From positions 69,256 through 133,255 of the forward strand of contig NZ_JALXXB010000006.1 in assembly GCF_025144225.1 (NCBI RefSeq): a stretch of DNA of 64,000 nt, read 5' to 3'. A model generated the notes under the pieces. That model worked only from the letters and a program-made list of their open reading frames with translations. It had not been told where the DNA came from and did no database searches. The position numbers were made by a program, and so were the translations under genes. The number at the start of each line of letters is the position of its first letter. Position 1 is the first letter of the stretch. Positions 24,327-33,205 of this stretch are shown here, piece after piece. Source of the stretch: Aestuariimicrobium sp. p3-SID1156 (GTDB lineage Bacteria; Actinomycetota; Actinomycetes; Propionibacteriales; Propionibacteriaceae).

Positions 24327-26417
24327 TCAGCTCCTCCCGCCTTCAGGGGCCCCGGCAGCCTGCGGGCGGCCGGGCCACCAGATCCTGTCCCCGACCAGCT
24401 CGAAGACCGCTGGGACGATGACCGTTCGCACCAACAAGGTATCCACCAGCACACCGAGGCAGACAATGATGCCGAGCTGGCCCATGACGACAAGAGGCAG
24501 CACGCCCAGGGCTGCGAAGACCGCGGCCAGCACGATGCCGGCGGAAGTGATCACGGCTCCGGTGTGTCGGACGGCCTCGACCATGCCGCGTCGAGTGCCG
24601 TGCTCGATTGCCTCATGGCGGGCTCGTTCGACCAGGAAGATCGTGTAGTCGATGCCCAGCGCCACCAGGAAGATGAAGGCGAACAGGGGTACCTCGTTGG
24701 CCAGGGCGGGGCTGTCCATGACCCAGCGACTGACCACGCTGCCAGCACCGATGGCGGCGGCCGCACTGGTCACGTTGATGGCCAGCAGCAGGAAGGGTGC
24801 CACCAGGGAGCGGGTCAGGGCGATGAGTACCAGCAGGCTCACGCTCAGCACGAGCGGGATGGTCAGCAGGACATCGTGGCGTTGGGCCTCGCGCTTGTCG
24901 AGGTCCTCGGCAATACTGCCGCCCACCTTCGCCTCAGCACCGTCCACGGCGTGGACGCGGTCTCGCAAGGTGCGCACGGTGTCGAGCGCCTCGTCGGTCC
25001 CGGGGGCGTCCTTGCCGATCAGCTGAAGGCGGACCCACCCGTCGTGGGAGCCGGTGGGCTGGACGCTGGTGACACCGGGGGTTTCCTTGAGGACGCTGGT
25101 GACGTCGGCAGCCTGGGCCTGCTTCGCGATGACGTTGATCGGGGCGGTGAACCCGGCCGGGTAGTGCGCCGCCACGGTCTGCAGGCCGTCGATGGACTCA
25201 GCCTCGACGCGGAACTGCTCGGCCTGGTCCAGGCCGACCCGGGTGCCGATCAGACCGGTGGCGAAGACTCCGAGCACTGCCAGCCCCGCCACCAGGGCGC
25301 GGATGGGGTGGGCGGCGACCGACTCGGCCAGGCGTCCCCACAGCCCCTGCTTCTGGGAGACCTGACCCGGGCGCGGGACGAAGGGCCAGAAGATACCGCG
25401 CCCCACGATCGACAGGATCGCCGGCAGCACCAGCAGTACGCTCAGCAGCGCCAGCAGCAGGCCGGCGCCCGAGGAGAGGCCGAGCCCACGGGTGTCCGGG
25501 AGGGCGGCGAAGAGCAGGGTCATCAGACCGAGCACGACGGTGAGGTTGCTGGCGATGATTGCCCCACGGGTACCCACCCAGGCACGCTGCATCGCCAGGC
25601 GGTGGTCCTCCGTACGTTGCAGTTCCTCGCGATACCGGCTGATCATGAGGAGGGCGTAGTTGGCGCCCGCGCCGAAGACGAGCACGCTGACGATGCCACC
25701 CTCGGCATGCCAACCGGTCTTGAGGGACAGCCAGTTCGACAGGTTGGTGGCGGTCTGGTCGGCGGTACCGACCACGAGCAGCGGCAACAGCCACAGCAGC
25801 GGCGAGCGGTAGGTGATCAGCAACAGCACGGCCACGATGCTGATAGTCACGACGAGCAGGGTCACGTTCGCGCCGGAGAAGCTGTTGGCGATGTCGCCAC
25901 CGAAGGCCGGGCCACCGGTGACCTGGAGGTTCAGGCCCTCCAGAGCGGGGTTGTCCTTCGCGGCCCGGGCGATCTTCTCGCGCACGTCCAGGACCTGTTC
26001 CAGGTTGTCACTGCTGCTGTCGCTCGCCGGGAGGGGCACCAGGGCCAGCACGGCCTTGCCGTCCTCGCTGGGGATGATGACAGGCTTGCCGCCGCCGAGT
26101 TCCGCGGCCAGCCCGGAGAAGGCGCCCGTGGCGTCCCGTCCCAGGGCGCCCTGGTCACCGCGGCTGGCGACCACCAGGACAGGCTGTCGCTCGGAGCCGG
26201 GGAAGGTCTTGAGGGTGTCGGCCACCAGCTTGGACTCGGCGGTGGCAGGCAGGTTGGTGCCGCGGGGAGCGGTGTCGACGGTACGCAGGGCAGCAGTCGC
26301 ACCACCGGCGGCGAGCAGGAATATCAGGAGGACAACCCAGGCACTGCGGCGTCCGGTCAGGAATCGTGCGATGGCTGACGGGGCGCCCGCGCGGGTCGAA
26401 GTGGAGGTTGCGGGCAT
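24327..26417 (-). CDS. MMPL/RND-family transporter
   Basis: About 696-residue membrane exporter with the MMPL layout: one helix (AWVVLLIFLLAAGG), a large extracytoplasmic domain, a helix bundle, a second extracytoplasmic domain and a second bundle containing the Asp/Tyr pair region FLVALGIDYTIFLVERAR, and ALLMISRYREELQ in the first half. Family members export lipids, siderophores or drugs. ATG 26417 is preferred to a GTG 33 bp upstream. It lies between the histidine kinase and response regulator genes on one strand. Confidence 0.9.
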   Translation of the reverse strand: MPATSTSTRAGAPSAIARFLTGRRSAWVVLLIFLLAAGGATAALRTVDTAPRGTNLPATAESKLVADTLKTFPGSERQPVLVVASRGDQGALGRDATGAFSGLAAELGGGKPVIIPSEDGKAVLALVPLPASDSSSDNLEQVLDVREKIARAAKDNPALEGLNLQVTGGPAFGGDIANSFSGANVTLLVVTISIVAVLLLITYRSPLLWLLPLLVVGTADQTATNLSNWLSLKTGWHAEGGIVSVLVFGAGANYALLMISRYREELQRTEDHRLAMQRAWVGTRGAIIASNLTVVLGLMTLLFAALPDTRGLGLSSGAGLLLALLSVLLVLPAILSIVGRGIFWPFVPRPGQVSQKQGLWGRLAESVAAHPIRALVAGLAVLGVFATGLIGTRVGLDQAEQFRVEAESIDGLQTVAAHYPAGFTAPINVIAKQAQAADVTSVLKETPGVTSVQPTGSHDGWVRLQLIGKDAPGTDEALDTVRTLRDRVHAVDGAEAKVGGSIAEDLDKREAQRHDVLLTIPLVLSVSLLVLIALTRSLVAPFLLLAINVTSAAAAIGAGSVVSRWVMDSPALANEVPLFAFIFLVALGIDYTIFLVERARHEAIEHGTRRGMVEAVRHTGAVITSAGIVLAAVFAALGVLPLVVMGQLGIIVCLGVLVDTLLVRTVIVPAVFELVGDRIWWPGRPQAAGAPEGGRS

Positions 26418-26482
26418 GCTGAAAGGGTAGATTCTGGACGCCGCGATCACGCGTCGCGCGCGTCCATCATCCGGTTGACAGT

Positions 26483-27664
26483 TCAGCGTCCGGGCAGGAT
26501 CGCACGGACGACGCTGCCCGAGCCGTCGGACTCCAGCTCCAGACGACCGCCCGCCTTCTGCAGGCGGCGCCGCATCAGCCCGAGGCCGAAGCTGCCACTG
26601 CCCTCGGCCCCGGCCGTGGCAGTATCGAAGCCGATGCCGTCATCACTGATCGTGAGGCTGGTGTCGCTGTCATCCTGGGACAGGCGCAGGGTGGCATGCT
26701 TCGCCCGAGAGTGCTGGGCCACATTGGCGATGGCCGATTGGGCCACCCGCAGCAGGACCGCCTGATCCTCCACCGAGAGCGGTCGCCGGAGATCCTGCAC
26801 CAGCAGTTCGGTGTCCACGCCGGTACGGGCTCGGGTGGCGTTCGCCAGGCGGCCCAAAGCGTCGGTGAGCGTGCTCTGCTCGAGTTCCACCGGGGCCATC
26901 GCCGCGACGAGGTTGCGGGCGTCCTGCAGGTTTTGTGCAGCGGTCTGGCGAGCCTGGTGCACGAGGGTTGCTGCCTGCGCGGGGTCTCGATCGAGCAGCC
27001 GTTCAGCACTGCCCAGCAGAAGCTGGATGCCGGTGAAGCCCTGCGCCAGGGTGTCGTGGATCTCGGCGGCGAGGCGCTCGCGTTCCTCAAGCTGGCCGGC
27101 GTGCCGTTCGGAGGTGAGCAGTTCGGCGCGGGTGCGTTCCAGTTCCTCCAGCAGGACGCGTCGGCGTTCGGATTCCCGTTGCACGCCCTCGAAGCTCCAG
27201 ACCGTCACCACCGCCACCACCGCTCCGAGCCAGGGCCCCAGAACGGCGCCCAGGTTGAAGGTGCCCCCGGTGACGAACATGCTCACCGAGACGGCCCAGG
27301 TGCCGATCACCGCCAGCAGCCCACCGACGCGTCCCAGCACATGCAGTTCCAGGAAGAACAACGGGAAGGCGATGAAGACCGCCTGTGGGCTCAGCATCAC
27401 CATCGCCACCCAACAGACCAGGAGGGCACCCAACCAGAGCCATGGCCACCGACGGCTGACCAGGCCGACGGCGAAGGCAGCCAGGATCCCTGCCCCGGCG
27501 AGGGCCGCCCCCAGCCTGGCGGAAGTCGAGGTTCCTGCGGGCATCACGAGGACTGCGAACACCACCAGGGCCACCAACAACGAGGTCAGCCCCCACGACA
27601 GCCAACGCGACAGCGGCAGCAGAACCGCGGTATGGCCGGGAAGTCGAGTGTCGGCGGAACTCAC
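26483..27664 (-). CDS. Sensor histidine kinase, NarL-partner (HisKA_3) type
   Basis: About 393 residues. The N-terminal half has several hydrophobic helices without a large sensor domain. The dimerisation/phospho-acceptor region is RERLAAEIHDTLAQGFTGIQ with the conserved His. The ATPase domain ends in ISDDGIGFD and GSFGLGLMRRRLQKAGG. The start may be GTG 27664 (used) or GTG 27688. With the MMPL gene and response regulator downstream it forms a kinase-transporter-regulator operon, likely reacting to membrane stress or an exported compound. Confidence 0.9.
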   Translation of the reverse strand: MSSADTRLPGHTAVLLPLSRWLSWGLTSLLVALVVFAVLVMPAGTSTSARLGAALAGAGILAAFAVGLVSRRWPWLWLGALLVCWVAMVMLSPQAVFIAFPLFFLELHVLGRVGGLLAVIGTWAVSVSMFVTGGTFNLGAVLGPWLGAVVAVVTVWSFEGVQRESERRRVLLEELERTRAELLTSERHAGQLEERERLAAEIHDTLAQGFTGIQLLLGSAERLLDRDPAQAATLVHQARQTAAQNLQDARNLVAAMAPVELEQSTLTDALGRLANATRARTGVDTELLVQDLRRPLSVEDQAVLLRVAQSAIANVAQHSRAKHATLRLSQDDSDTSLTISDDGIGFDTATAGAEGSGSFGLGLMRRRLQKAGGRLELESDGSGSVVRAILPGR

Positions 27665-27700
27665 GCGTCCATGATGGCAGCCTGCCACGACAGGAATGGA

Positions 27701-27865
27701 TCAGCGACCGCGCAACAGCGGCCTGACCAGCAGCCACACCCCGCCCAGGGCGATGAAGATGCCGATCCCACCCAAGCCGGGTGAGTCATCACTCTCGCCC
27801 ATGTGGACCATCATCGCGCCCAGCGCGACCATCGCGATCGCCCCCAGGACCCGCCACACCCTCAT
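27701..27865 (-). CDS. Small two-helix membrane protein
   Basis: 54 residues: a hydrophobic helix (VLGAIAMVALGAMMVHMG), a short polar turn (ESDDSPGLGG) and a second helix (IGIFIALGGVWLLV) ending RPLLRGR. No family recognised. It lies 12 bp beyond the stop-distal side of nothing else but the kinase gene (which starts 36 bp further along), so it may be the first gene of the kinase operon. Confidence 0.55.
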   Translation of the reverse strand: MRVWRVLGAIAMVALGAMMVHMGESDDSPGLGGIGIFIALGGVWLLVRPLLRGR

Positions 27866-27926
27866 GCTCTGAGGATACGTCCGTTCTCCAGCGCGGTCGT
27901 CACGAAAGAGTGAGACTGGTTGAGTG

Positions 27927-28970
27927 ATGAACGACTCTGGCGACGACGAACAGGGCAAGGGCGGGGTCTACTCGTCCAAGGGCAAGGCCTTCACCCGTGA
28001 CCAGCGCTACATCAGCGACCGGATCGTGCGCGAGCCCCGTGGCGAGGGCCAGTGGCCGGTCGAGGCCGGGCGGTACCGGCTGGTCGCGGCTAGAGCCTGC
28101 CCCTGGGCCAACCGGACGCTGATCGTGCGGCGGTTGCTGGGTCTCGAGGGTGCCCTCAGTGTGGGCATGCCCGGGCCTGTCCACGACGCGAAGTCCTGGA
28201 CCTTCGACCTGGACCCCGATGGCAAGGATCCGGTGCTGGGGATCCACTGGCTCAAGGAGGCCTATGACAAGCGCTTCCCCGGCTACCCGCGCGGTATCAC
28301 CGTGCCCGCGATCGTCGAGGTCTCCAGTGGCGAGGTGGTCACCAACGACTTCGCCCAGATGACACTGGACTTCTCCACCGAGTGGACCCAGTTCCACCGC
28401 GAGGGGGGGCCGGACCTGTACCCGGAAGCGCTCCGCGAGGAGATGGACCAGGTCATGCAGCGCGTGTACACCGAGGTCAACAATGGCGTCTACCGCTGCG
28501 GCTTCGCGGGCACGCAGGAGGCCTACAACGAGGGTTACGAGCGGCTGTGGACCGCGCTGGACTGGCTGGAGGAACGCCTCGCGGACCGCCGATACCTGAT
28601 GGGCGACTCCATCACTGAGGCCGACGTGCGCCTGTTCACCACGCTGGTGCGCTTCGATCCCGTCTACCACGGGCACTTCAAGTGCAACCGGCAGAAGCTG
28701 ATCGAGATGCCCAACCTGTGGGGGTATGCCCGCGACCTGTACCAGACCCCGGGTTTCGGGGACACCATCGACTTCGTGCAGATCAAGGAGCACTACTACA
28801 TCGTCCACACCGACCTGAACCCGCACTCGATCGTGCCGCAGGGGCCCGACCTGTCCGGATGGCTGTCCGACCATGGTCGCGGGAAGCTCGGCGGCAGCCC
28901 CTTCGGGGAAGGCACTCCCCCACCGCCGGTGCCGCCGCAGGAGCGTTCACCGCACGTGCTGGGCGCCTGA
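27927..28970 (+). CDS. Glutathionyl-hydroquinone reductase homologue (Xi-class GST, YqjG/Ecm4)
   Basis: 347 residues. The thioredoxin-like domain has the catalytic motif AARACPWANRTLIVRRLLGL; the C-terminal helical domain has WLEERLADRRYLMGDSITEAD and the Xi-class TIDFVQIKEHYYIVH tail. The family reduces glutathionyl- or mycothiolyl-hydroquinones and other S-conjugates. Because actinobacteria generally make mycothiol, that thiol is the more likely partner (inference). ATG 27927 directly follows a GTG at 27924 that could also serve. Confidence 0.9.
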   Translation: MNDSGDDEQGKGGVYSSKGKAFTRDQRYISDRIVREPRGEGQWPVEAGRYRLVAARACPWANRTLIVRRLLGLEGALSVGMPGPVHDAKSWTFDLDPDGKDPVLGIHWLKEAYDKRFPGYPRGITVPAIVEVSSGEVVTNDFAQMTLDFSTEWTQFHREGGPDLYPEALREEMDQVMQRVYTEVNNGVYRCGFAGTQEAYNEGYERLWTALDWLEERLADRRYLMGDSITEADVRLFTTLVRFDPVYHGHFKCNRQKLIEMPNLWGYARDLYQTPGFGDTIDFVQIKEHYYIVHTDLNPHSIVPQGPDLSGWLSDHGRGKLGGSPFGEGTPPPPVPPQERSPHVLGA

Positions 28971-28974
28971 GAGC

Positions 28975-29935
28975 TCAGTCCGCCGCACTGGTTCCGGCGC
29001 CCTGGAGTGCCTCGCGCATCGCGACCTCCCCCATCCGCACCGCCCGCTCCTGCACCTCCGCCGACTGCCCGACCACCGAGATCGAGGGAGCGTCCGCAGG
29101 TGGATGGACCTGCAGGATGTTCGGGGCGCTGGCCATCATCTGCTCCAGCTCAAGCTTGGTCTGGTTGCGGGAGATCCAGGTCTCTGACGCGCCGGCCGCG
29201 TGACGGGCGAGCCAGCGTGAGACTGCGCGCTGCTTGAGCGGATGCGTCCTGATCGGTGCGAGTTGGGCCGCGCGGGTGCGCAGCACCAGAAGGTGGGTGG
29301 CGCCCTGCGCGAGGGCCATCGCCACCGGGACGCCCTCAGCCAGGCCGCCGTCGATGAACCTGCGCCCGCCCAGCTCGACCGGTGGGCCGGACAGGACCGG
29401 AAGGCGGGTGGTCGCCTTGAGCGCGAGCTGCAGCGTCCGCTTGTCGTGGATGAAGGGCGCCAGGTCGGTGGAGGCACCGGTGTCGGCGTCAGTGCCGGTG
29501 GGGTGGTACTCGACATCGCTGGCCAGAATCTCGTCATAACCCATCGGGGTGAGGGTTTCGTAGACCTCGTTGACCAGCGCGTCGCCATTCACGACGGGCC
29601 GCCGGCGCAGGGCATTGCGAGGCCGGATGATGGCCCCCATGGTTTCGGGCGCCCACCAGCCGTGGATGTTGTCGCGCACCCTCTGGCAGACCAGCCAGGC
29701 GCCGTTCAAGGCGCCGGCCGAGGACCCGTAGACCCCGTCGACGGTCGACCAGCATCCCGAAGCCAGCGTGGGCGACGACCAGACCACCGGCGATGTCCAA
29801 TGAGGGCAAGCTGATGCCGAAGGCCTCCAGCGCCATGCCGCCGACAACGCCCGTCTGGCCGTCGTCCTGGAAGGTGGCAGCTCGCGCGCTGCAGCTCGAG
29901 GACGGGATGCACCCGTCCATCCTGCCTCGCCCTCG
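28975..29935 (-). pseudogene. Patatin-like phospholipase, broken and recombined with marC
   Basis: The downstream two thirds (28975 to about 29746) is an intact patatin frame: VDGVYGSSAGALNGAW with the Ser of GxSxG and the Asp dyad in RRFIDGGLAEGVPVAMAL. The upstream third is not in frame. HPVLELQRA (29883-29912) is in one frame and FQDDGQTGVVGGMALEA (about 29828-29880) is in another; these are the expected family N-terminus, but the oxyanion-hole GGGxRG is missing. Between GGMALEA and VDGVYG sits a piece of marC (29747-29827). The gene therefore cannot make an active lipase. Confidence 0.75.
29747..29827 (-). pseudogene. Internal marC fragment lodged in the patatin gene
   Basis: 27 codons reading EAFGISLP, SLDIAGGLVVAHAGFGMLV. 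This is the third-helix region of MarC-family membrane proteins (FGISLPxxxIAGGLVV). In a normal marC it would follow the helix ending LILAVFSLV, which lies 300 bp away at 30137-30307. The flanking sequence is patatin on both sides. Confidence 0.7.
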
Positions 29936-30053
29936 TCGGCGTCGGTGCGGTGCAGTGGTTGGGACCCTGTGGAGTGGCGGTGGTGGATCTCGGCCTGATG
30001 CTCCGCTGGACGCCGCTGGTCGAGCGGTTGGCCCCACCGAGTGCCCCGAGGAA

Positions 30054-30307
30054 GCGCGCCTGGAGGGCGATCACGACACCGATTGCCAGGACATCTCGTT
30101 CTCCCCGATGGCGCTGCCCCTGATCGCCGGCCCCGGGACCAGGGAGAAGACCGCCAGGATCAAGAAGACGTAGACGCCGGTCCGGATGGCCTGGCTGCGC
30201 AGGTGGTCCTTGGGCTGGTTGGCGGTGAGACCGGCGAAGGCGGCCAGAGCGCCGACGGGGTTGGTGATGGGGAGCAGGGCTGCCACGGCAGCGAGGAAGA
30301 CGCTCAT
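30054..30307 (-). pseudogene. marC remnant with an inverted 48-bp segment
   Basis: MarC-family membrane protein (function poorly known). 30137-30307 encodes a good N-terminus on the minus strand (FLAAVAALLPITNPVGALAA through VYVFLILAVFSLV). 30090-30137 encodes DISFSPMALPLIAGPG, the conserved next block, but on the plus strand. 30054-30086 resumes on the minus strand with AIGVVIALQAR. Turning 30090-30137 around restores IAGPG-AIGVVIALQAR. The helix before it is now at 29747-29827, and the C-terminal half of the gene is not found. Confidence 0.75.
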
Positions 30308-30474
30308 CACGTCGAGGATTCTTGCACGCCGGGTGGTGGCGGTCACACCGGGTCTGGTCCTGGCCATTGTCGGAACGTCCATGGCACTGCAGAACCGCGC
30401 ACCTGGTCAATGAGGCCTTCGCGATCTCCCGCTGGGTCGGAGCGCTGAGCTGGGCGTCCGGACAACGCCGTGGA

Positions 30475-31104
30475 TCATCGCCGCGACAGGCAGTCCACAT
30501 GCCGCCGCACCAGCATCCGTGCCCGTGCGAGCGGCATCCGCTGAGGTTCAGCGGCCCGCGCGACGGCGATGCCGTCGAGAACAGCGAGGAGATGAGCCGC
30601 CTCGTCTGCCGGATCGAGCGCGGGGTACAGATCTGCGATGACAACCGCGAGATGCTCCTCGGTTCGGGACCAGGCCGCGGCGAAGGCATCGGCCACGGGC
30701 CCGGGACGGGTCGCCTTCGCCGCGTACCAGAGCCAGACGATGGACGCCGTCGTATCGTCCCCGGTTCCTTCCGGTGCCGGCGACGAGTTCGCCAGGAGCT
30801 CGCAGAAGGCGACGAATGCCGCGAACGCTCCGTCCTCGGCGAGAGCTCGGCGGGCGAGGGCATCAGCGCGTGCCGTGAACTGTTCGGCGACGTGCTCAGA
30901 CGACGCGACGAGCAGAGCATTCTTCGTCGCGTAATGATGCTGAACCGCGCCGATGGAGAGCCCGGCCTCCGACGCCACCTTGCGCACCGACAACCCATCC
31001 AAGCCATCCCGCACGAGGACGCGCACCGCCGCCTCCACGACGAGCTGGGCGCCGACCGCCTGCGTGCGTCGAACACGGCGACGATCGCCTGTAGCATCCA
31101 CCAT
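30475..31104 (-). CDS. TetR-family transcriptional regulator
   Basis: 209 residues; the N-terminal helix-turn-helix reads GLSVRKVASEAGLSIGAVQH then HYATKNALLV. The ligand-binding domain has no recognised signature. It is divergent from the DUF998 gene with only 26 bp between start codons; a 5-2-5 palindrome overlaps its start codon, so it probably represses itself and the DUF998 gene. About 170 bp downstream lie the marC remains. Confidence 0.88.
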   Translation of the reverse strand: MVDATGDRRRVRRTQAVGAQLVVEAAVRVLVRDGLDGLSVRKVASEAGLSIGAVQHHYATKNALLVASSEHVAEQFTARADALARRALAEDGAFAAFVAFCELLANSSPAPEGTGDDTTASIVWLWYAAKATRPGPVADAFAAAWSRTEEHLAVVIADLYPALDPADEAAHLLAVLDGIAVARAAEPQRMPLARARMLVRRHVDCLSRR

Positions 31105-31114
31105 ACGAACGTAT
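31103..31114. promoter_or_regulatory. ATACGAACGTAT operator overlapping the tetR start
   Basis: Perfect 5-2-5 palindrome (ATACG-AA-CGTAT) covering the tetR ATG and lying 16 bp before the ATG of the divergent DUF998 gene. An AAGGAG ribosome-binding site for the latter is at 31119-31124. Confidence 0.55.
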
Positions 31115-31130
31115 TCTAAAGGAGACCCGT

Positions 31131-31856
31131 ATGAAGCGATATCGCGTCGGCGCGATGGCCTGGGTGCTCAGCGCACTGGTGATCCCGATTCAATTGTTCG
31201 TGGCGCTGGGCTGGCCGAATCGCTACTCGCTCTCTCGCAACACCATCAGCGACCTCGGTGTGACCACCTGTGGGGAGTACTCCGAACTCGGTCGACAGAT
31301 ACGTCAGGTCTGCTCGCCGGAACACGCGGTCTTCAACATCGGCATGGTTGCCTCCGGGGCTCTGATCCTGCTCGGCGCGGTTCTCCTGCATGGATACTGG
31401 GCTCGGCTCGCCGGCCAAACCGGAACCATCCTGATGGCGATCGCCGGAGCCTCGGTCATCGGCGTCGGCCTTCTCCCCTGGGACGTATCGCCCGCAGCCC
31501 ACGACGGCTTCGCCCTGATGCAAGCCGCCGCGCAGTGGATCGCCATGGCGCTCATCGCCGTCGCCGCCGGGCCCGGCAGATTCCGGAAGATCACGGCCGC
31601 GGTCGTGATCCTCTCCGTCGTGAGCTTCATCGTGTTCGTGGGGGCACTGGAAGGGTAAGAGATGCCTTGGATCGGCCTCGGCGGTGCCGAGCGGCTCTCC
31701 TTCGACTCGCTGACGCTCTGGACTGCGCTGACCGGAGTTGCGCTCGTGAGGGCTCACCGGCCCTCCGGTCAGTCCCGGGAGCGGGCCTCTCTACGACGGC
31801 CATGCGACAGGACTGCCGTCTCGATTCATGGGTCCTCTGCTGAGAACCAGACGTGA
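31131..31856 (+). pseudogene. DUF998 membrane protein interrupted by an in-frame TAA
   Basis: 241-codon frame with the DUF998 pattern: LSRNTISDLGVTTCG, a loop with CSPEHAVFNIGMVASG, and several helices, ending in the typical IGLGGAERLSFDSLTLWTAL helix. A TAA at 31656-31658 stops translation after 175 residues, just before that last conserved block, which continues in the same frame to 31856. A single C-to-T change from CAA (Gln) would explain it. A shortened protein may still be made from the good AAGGAG site. Confidence 0.8.
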
Positions 31857-31870
31857 ACTCGCGGCTACAT

Positions 31871-31897
31871 GGTGAAGCGGAACTCGATCGAGTTCCG
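31871..31897 (-). repeat. Cassette-border repeat, copy D
   Basis: On the minus strand GATCGAGTTCCGCTTCACC resembles the three plus-strand copies at 33156, 33696 and 34292. It begins with the perfect 20-bp palindrome CGGAACTCGATCGAGTTCCG (31878-31897) and lies 12 bp after the stop codon of the leftward hydrolase gene. Confidence 0.55.
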
Positions 31898-31909
31898 GCA
31901 CGGAGCACC

Positions 31910-32734
31910 TCACCGGTCGCTGGCACGTGACGCACCGCTCTGTTCGCAGAGCAGCCAGCACCGGAGCACGCGGATCCACTCGTCGAAGGCATCGAGGTGG
32001 GCGTCGTGACTTCCGCCGTCGAGATCATCCCTGCGCGTCTCGGGCCTGCGCCGAATCAGCTCGTCTTTGTCGGCGTCGCCGAACATCCCGTGCTTCGCGA
32101 AAACCGCCAGCGTCGGCACCTGAAGAGCCTCCCACTCATCCCAGCGTGGTACGTGCACGGCCTCGATCGTGCGCTGCATGACTGCGGCGTCGAAGCGCGG
32201 GAAGAGGCCATCATCCGTCGACTCCAGGTCTGCCACCCAGGCGTCGACGATCGCTTCCGGGCCGAGAAACTCTCGAGCCGCGGTCTCGTTCGCGAACGGC
32301 ACCGGCCATGACGCGAAGTATCTGCCGAGCCCGCGAGCCTCGCCCGGATCGGCGTTCCCTGCCACGTGGCCTTCCAACATCACGAGCCCTTCGATCAAGT
32401 CCGGACGGGCCGCTGCCGTGAGAAACGCGGTGTGGGCCCCCATTGAGTGCCCGACGAGCGTGGCGCGCCGCCCAGGCATGAGCTCCTCCATGGTCGTCAC
32501 GACGTCGCCGACGAAGGCATCGCGCGACAGATCGTCGGGAAGCCGCGTGCTCGCGCCGTGCCCACGTTGGTCAACGAGAAGCACCCGATAGCCCCGCAAC
32601 GCATGCGCCGTGGTCAACAGCTCCCGCGAGCTCCCGGCGAGGCCATGGAGCAGCACGACAACGGGACCGTCGCCACCGAGGTCGGTGACTGCGATGGAGA
32701 CGCCTCCTGGACGTTGCACCACACAGTCGGTCAT
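31910..32734 (-). CDS. Alpha/beta hydrolase
   Basis: 274-residue serine hydrolase: oxyanion motif VVLLHGLAGSSRELLTTAHA, DQRGHGAST, nucleophile elbow LVGHSMGAHTAFLTAAARP and a probable catalytic His in DGGSHDAHLDAF. The substrate is unknown. The start overlaps the higA stop (ATGA), so it is translated after the antitoxin. A border-type repeat follows its stop codon after 12 bp. Confidence 0.85.
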   Translation of the reverse strand: MTDCVVQRPGGVSIAVTDLGGDGPVVVLLHGLAGSSRELLTTAHALRGYRVLLVDQRGHGASTRLPDDLSRDAFVGDVVTTMEELMPGRRATLVGHSMGAHTAFLTAAARPDLIEGLVMLEGHVAGNADPGEARGLGRYFASWPVPFANETAAREFLGPEAIVDAWVADLESTDDGLFPRFDAAVMQRTIEAVHVPRWDEWEALQVPTLAVFAKHGMFGDADKDELIRRRPETRRDDLDGGSHDAHLDAFDEWIRVLRCWLLCEQSGASRASDR

Positions 32735-33033
32735 GCGACCTGCAACGGCGTGATCGCATTGATCTGCTGACCCGCGGCGTCCTTTGCGCGGTCAAGCTCG
32801 TAATGGCCCTGCAGGTTGATCCAGAGCTCGGCTGAGCCGCCGAAGTGCTTCGCGAAACGCAGCGCCGTGTCTGGGGTGATCCCCCGCTTCCCGCGCACGA
32901 TCTCGTTGATCCGCCGCGGCGGGACGCCGATCGACACGGCAAGCTTGTTCTGGGTGATGCCGAAGCCCACGATGAAGTCCTCCATGAGGACCTCACCTGG
33001 GTGGATCGGCTCGATCCTGTCAGTGGTAGTCAA
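32731..33033 (-). CDS. higA: HigA-family antitoxin (toxin partner degraded)
   Basis: 100-residue XRE helix-turn-helix protein of the HigA/VapI group: IHPGEVLMEDFIVGFGITQN, LAVSIGVPPRRINEIVRGKR and the family C-terminus FGGSAELWINLQGHYELD. TTG at 33033 is preferred because GGAGG is nine bases upstream; it overlaps the higB remnant, as is usual for higBA. HigA would bind and neutralise HigB and repress the operon, but HigB is broken here, so it is an orphan antitoxin or regulator. Confidence 0.88.
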   Translation of the reverse strand: MTTTDRIEPIHPGEVLMEDFIVGFGITQNKLAVSIGVPPRRINEIVRGKRGITPDTALRFAKHFGGSAELWINLQGHYELDRAKDAAGQQINAITPLQVA

Positions 33034-33127
33034 CGATCTCCGCCTCCTCCGGTCCGGCATCCGTCTACACGAAGCAGATCCGCCACTGGACGTTGATTCT
33101 GATGCTGTGCTGTGCCGCTCGATCGAG
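33020..33127 (-). pseudogene. higB: C-terminal fragment of HigB toxin with internal TAG
   Basis: 36 codons reading AAQHSIRINVQWRICFV, stop, TDAGPEEAEIVDYH. This is the conserved end of RelE/ParE-superfamily HigB toxins, where the stop position is normally Trp (TGG to TAG at 33065-33067). The N-terminal two thirds is absent here. A matching N-terminal fragment lies on the opposite strand at 34334-34546. Confidence 0.8.
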
Positions 33128-33155
33128 TGCTCTAAACGGAAGCAGTGTCCATAAC

Positions 33156-33176
33156 GCGGTGGAGTTCCGATTCAAC
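33156..33176 (+). repeat. Cassette-border repeat, copy A
   Basis: GCGGTGGAGTTCCG followed by ATTCAAC; the same 14-mer occurs at 33696 and 34292. It lies 29 bp beyond the 3' end of the leftward hypothetical gene 33206-33640. Confidence 0.65.
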
Positions 33177-33205
33177 GTGTAGCGGGAGCTCCGGGCAGTT
33201 TACAT

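Noticed and set aside
24564..26378. A 604-codon plus-strand frame opposite the MMPL gene
   Set aside because: Low-complexity Gly/Gln/Asp-rich complement of a membrane protein gene.
29706..31097. A 463-codon minus-strand open frame spanning the TetR and marC region
   Set aside because: It runs out of frame through tetR and only picks up scraps of marC and patatin; it is a chance open frame through damaged genes.
31131..31658. A normal 175-residue DUF998 protein
   Set aside because: The conserved last block continues in frame after the TAA, so the gene is better read as truncated.
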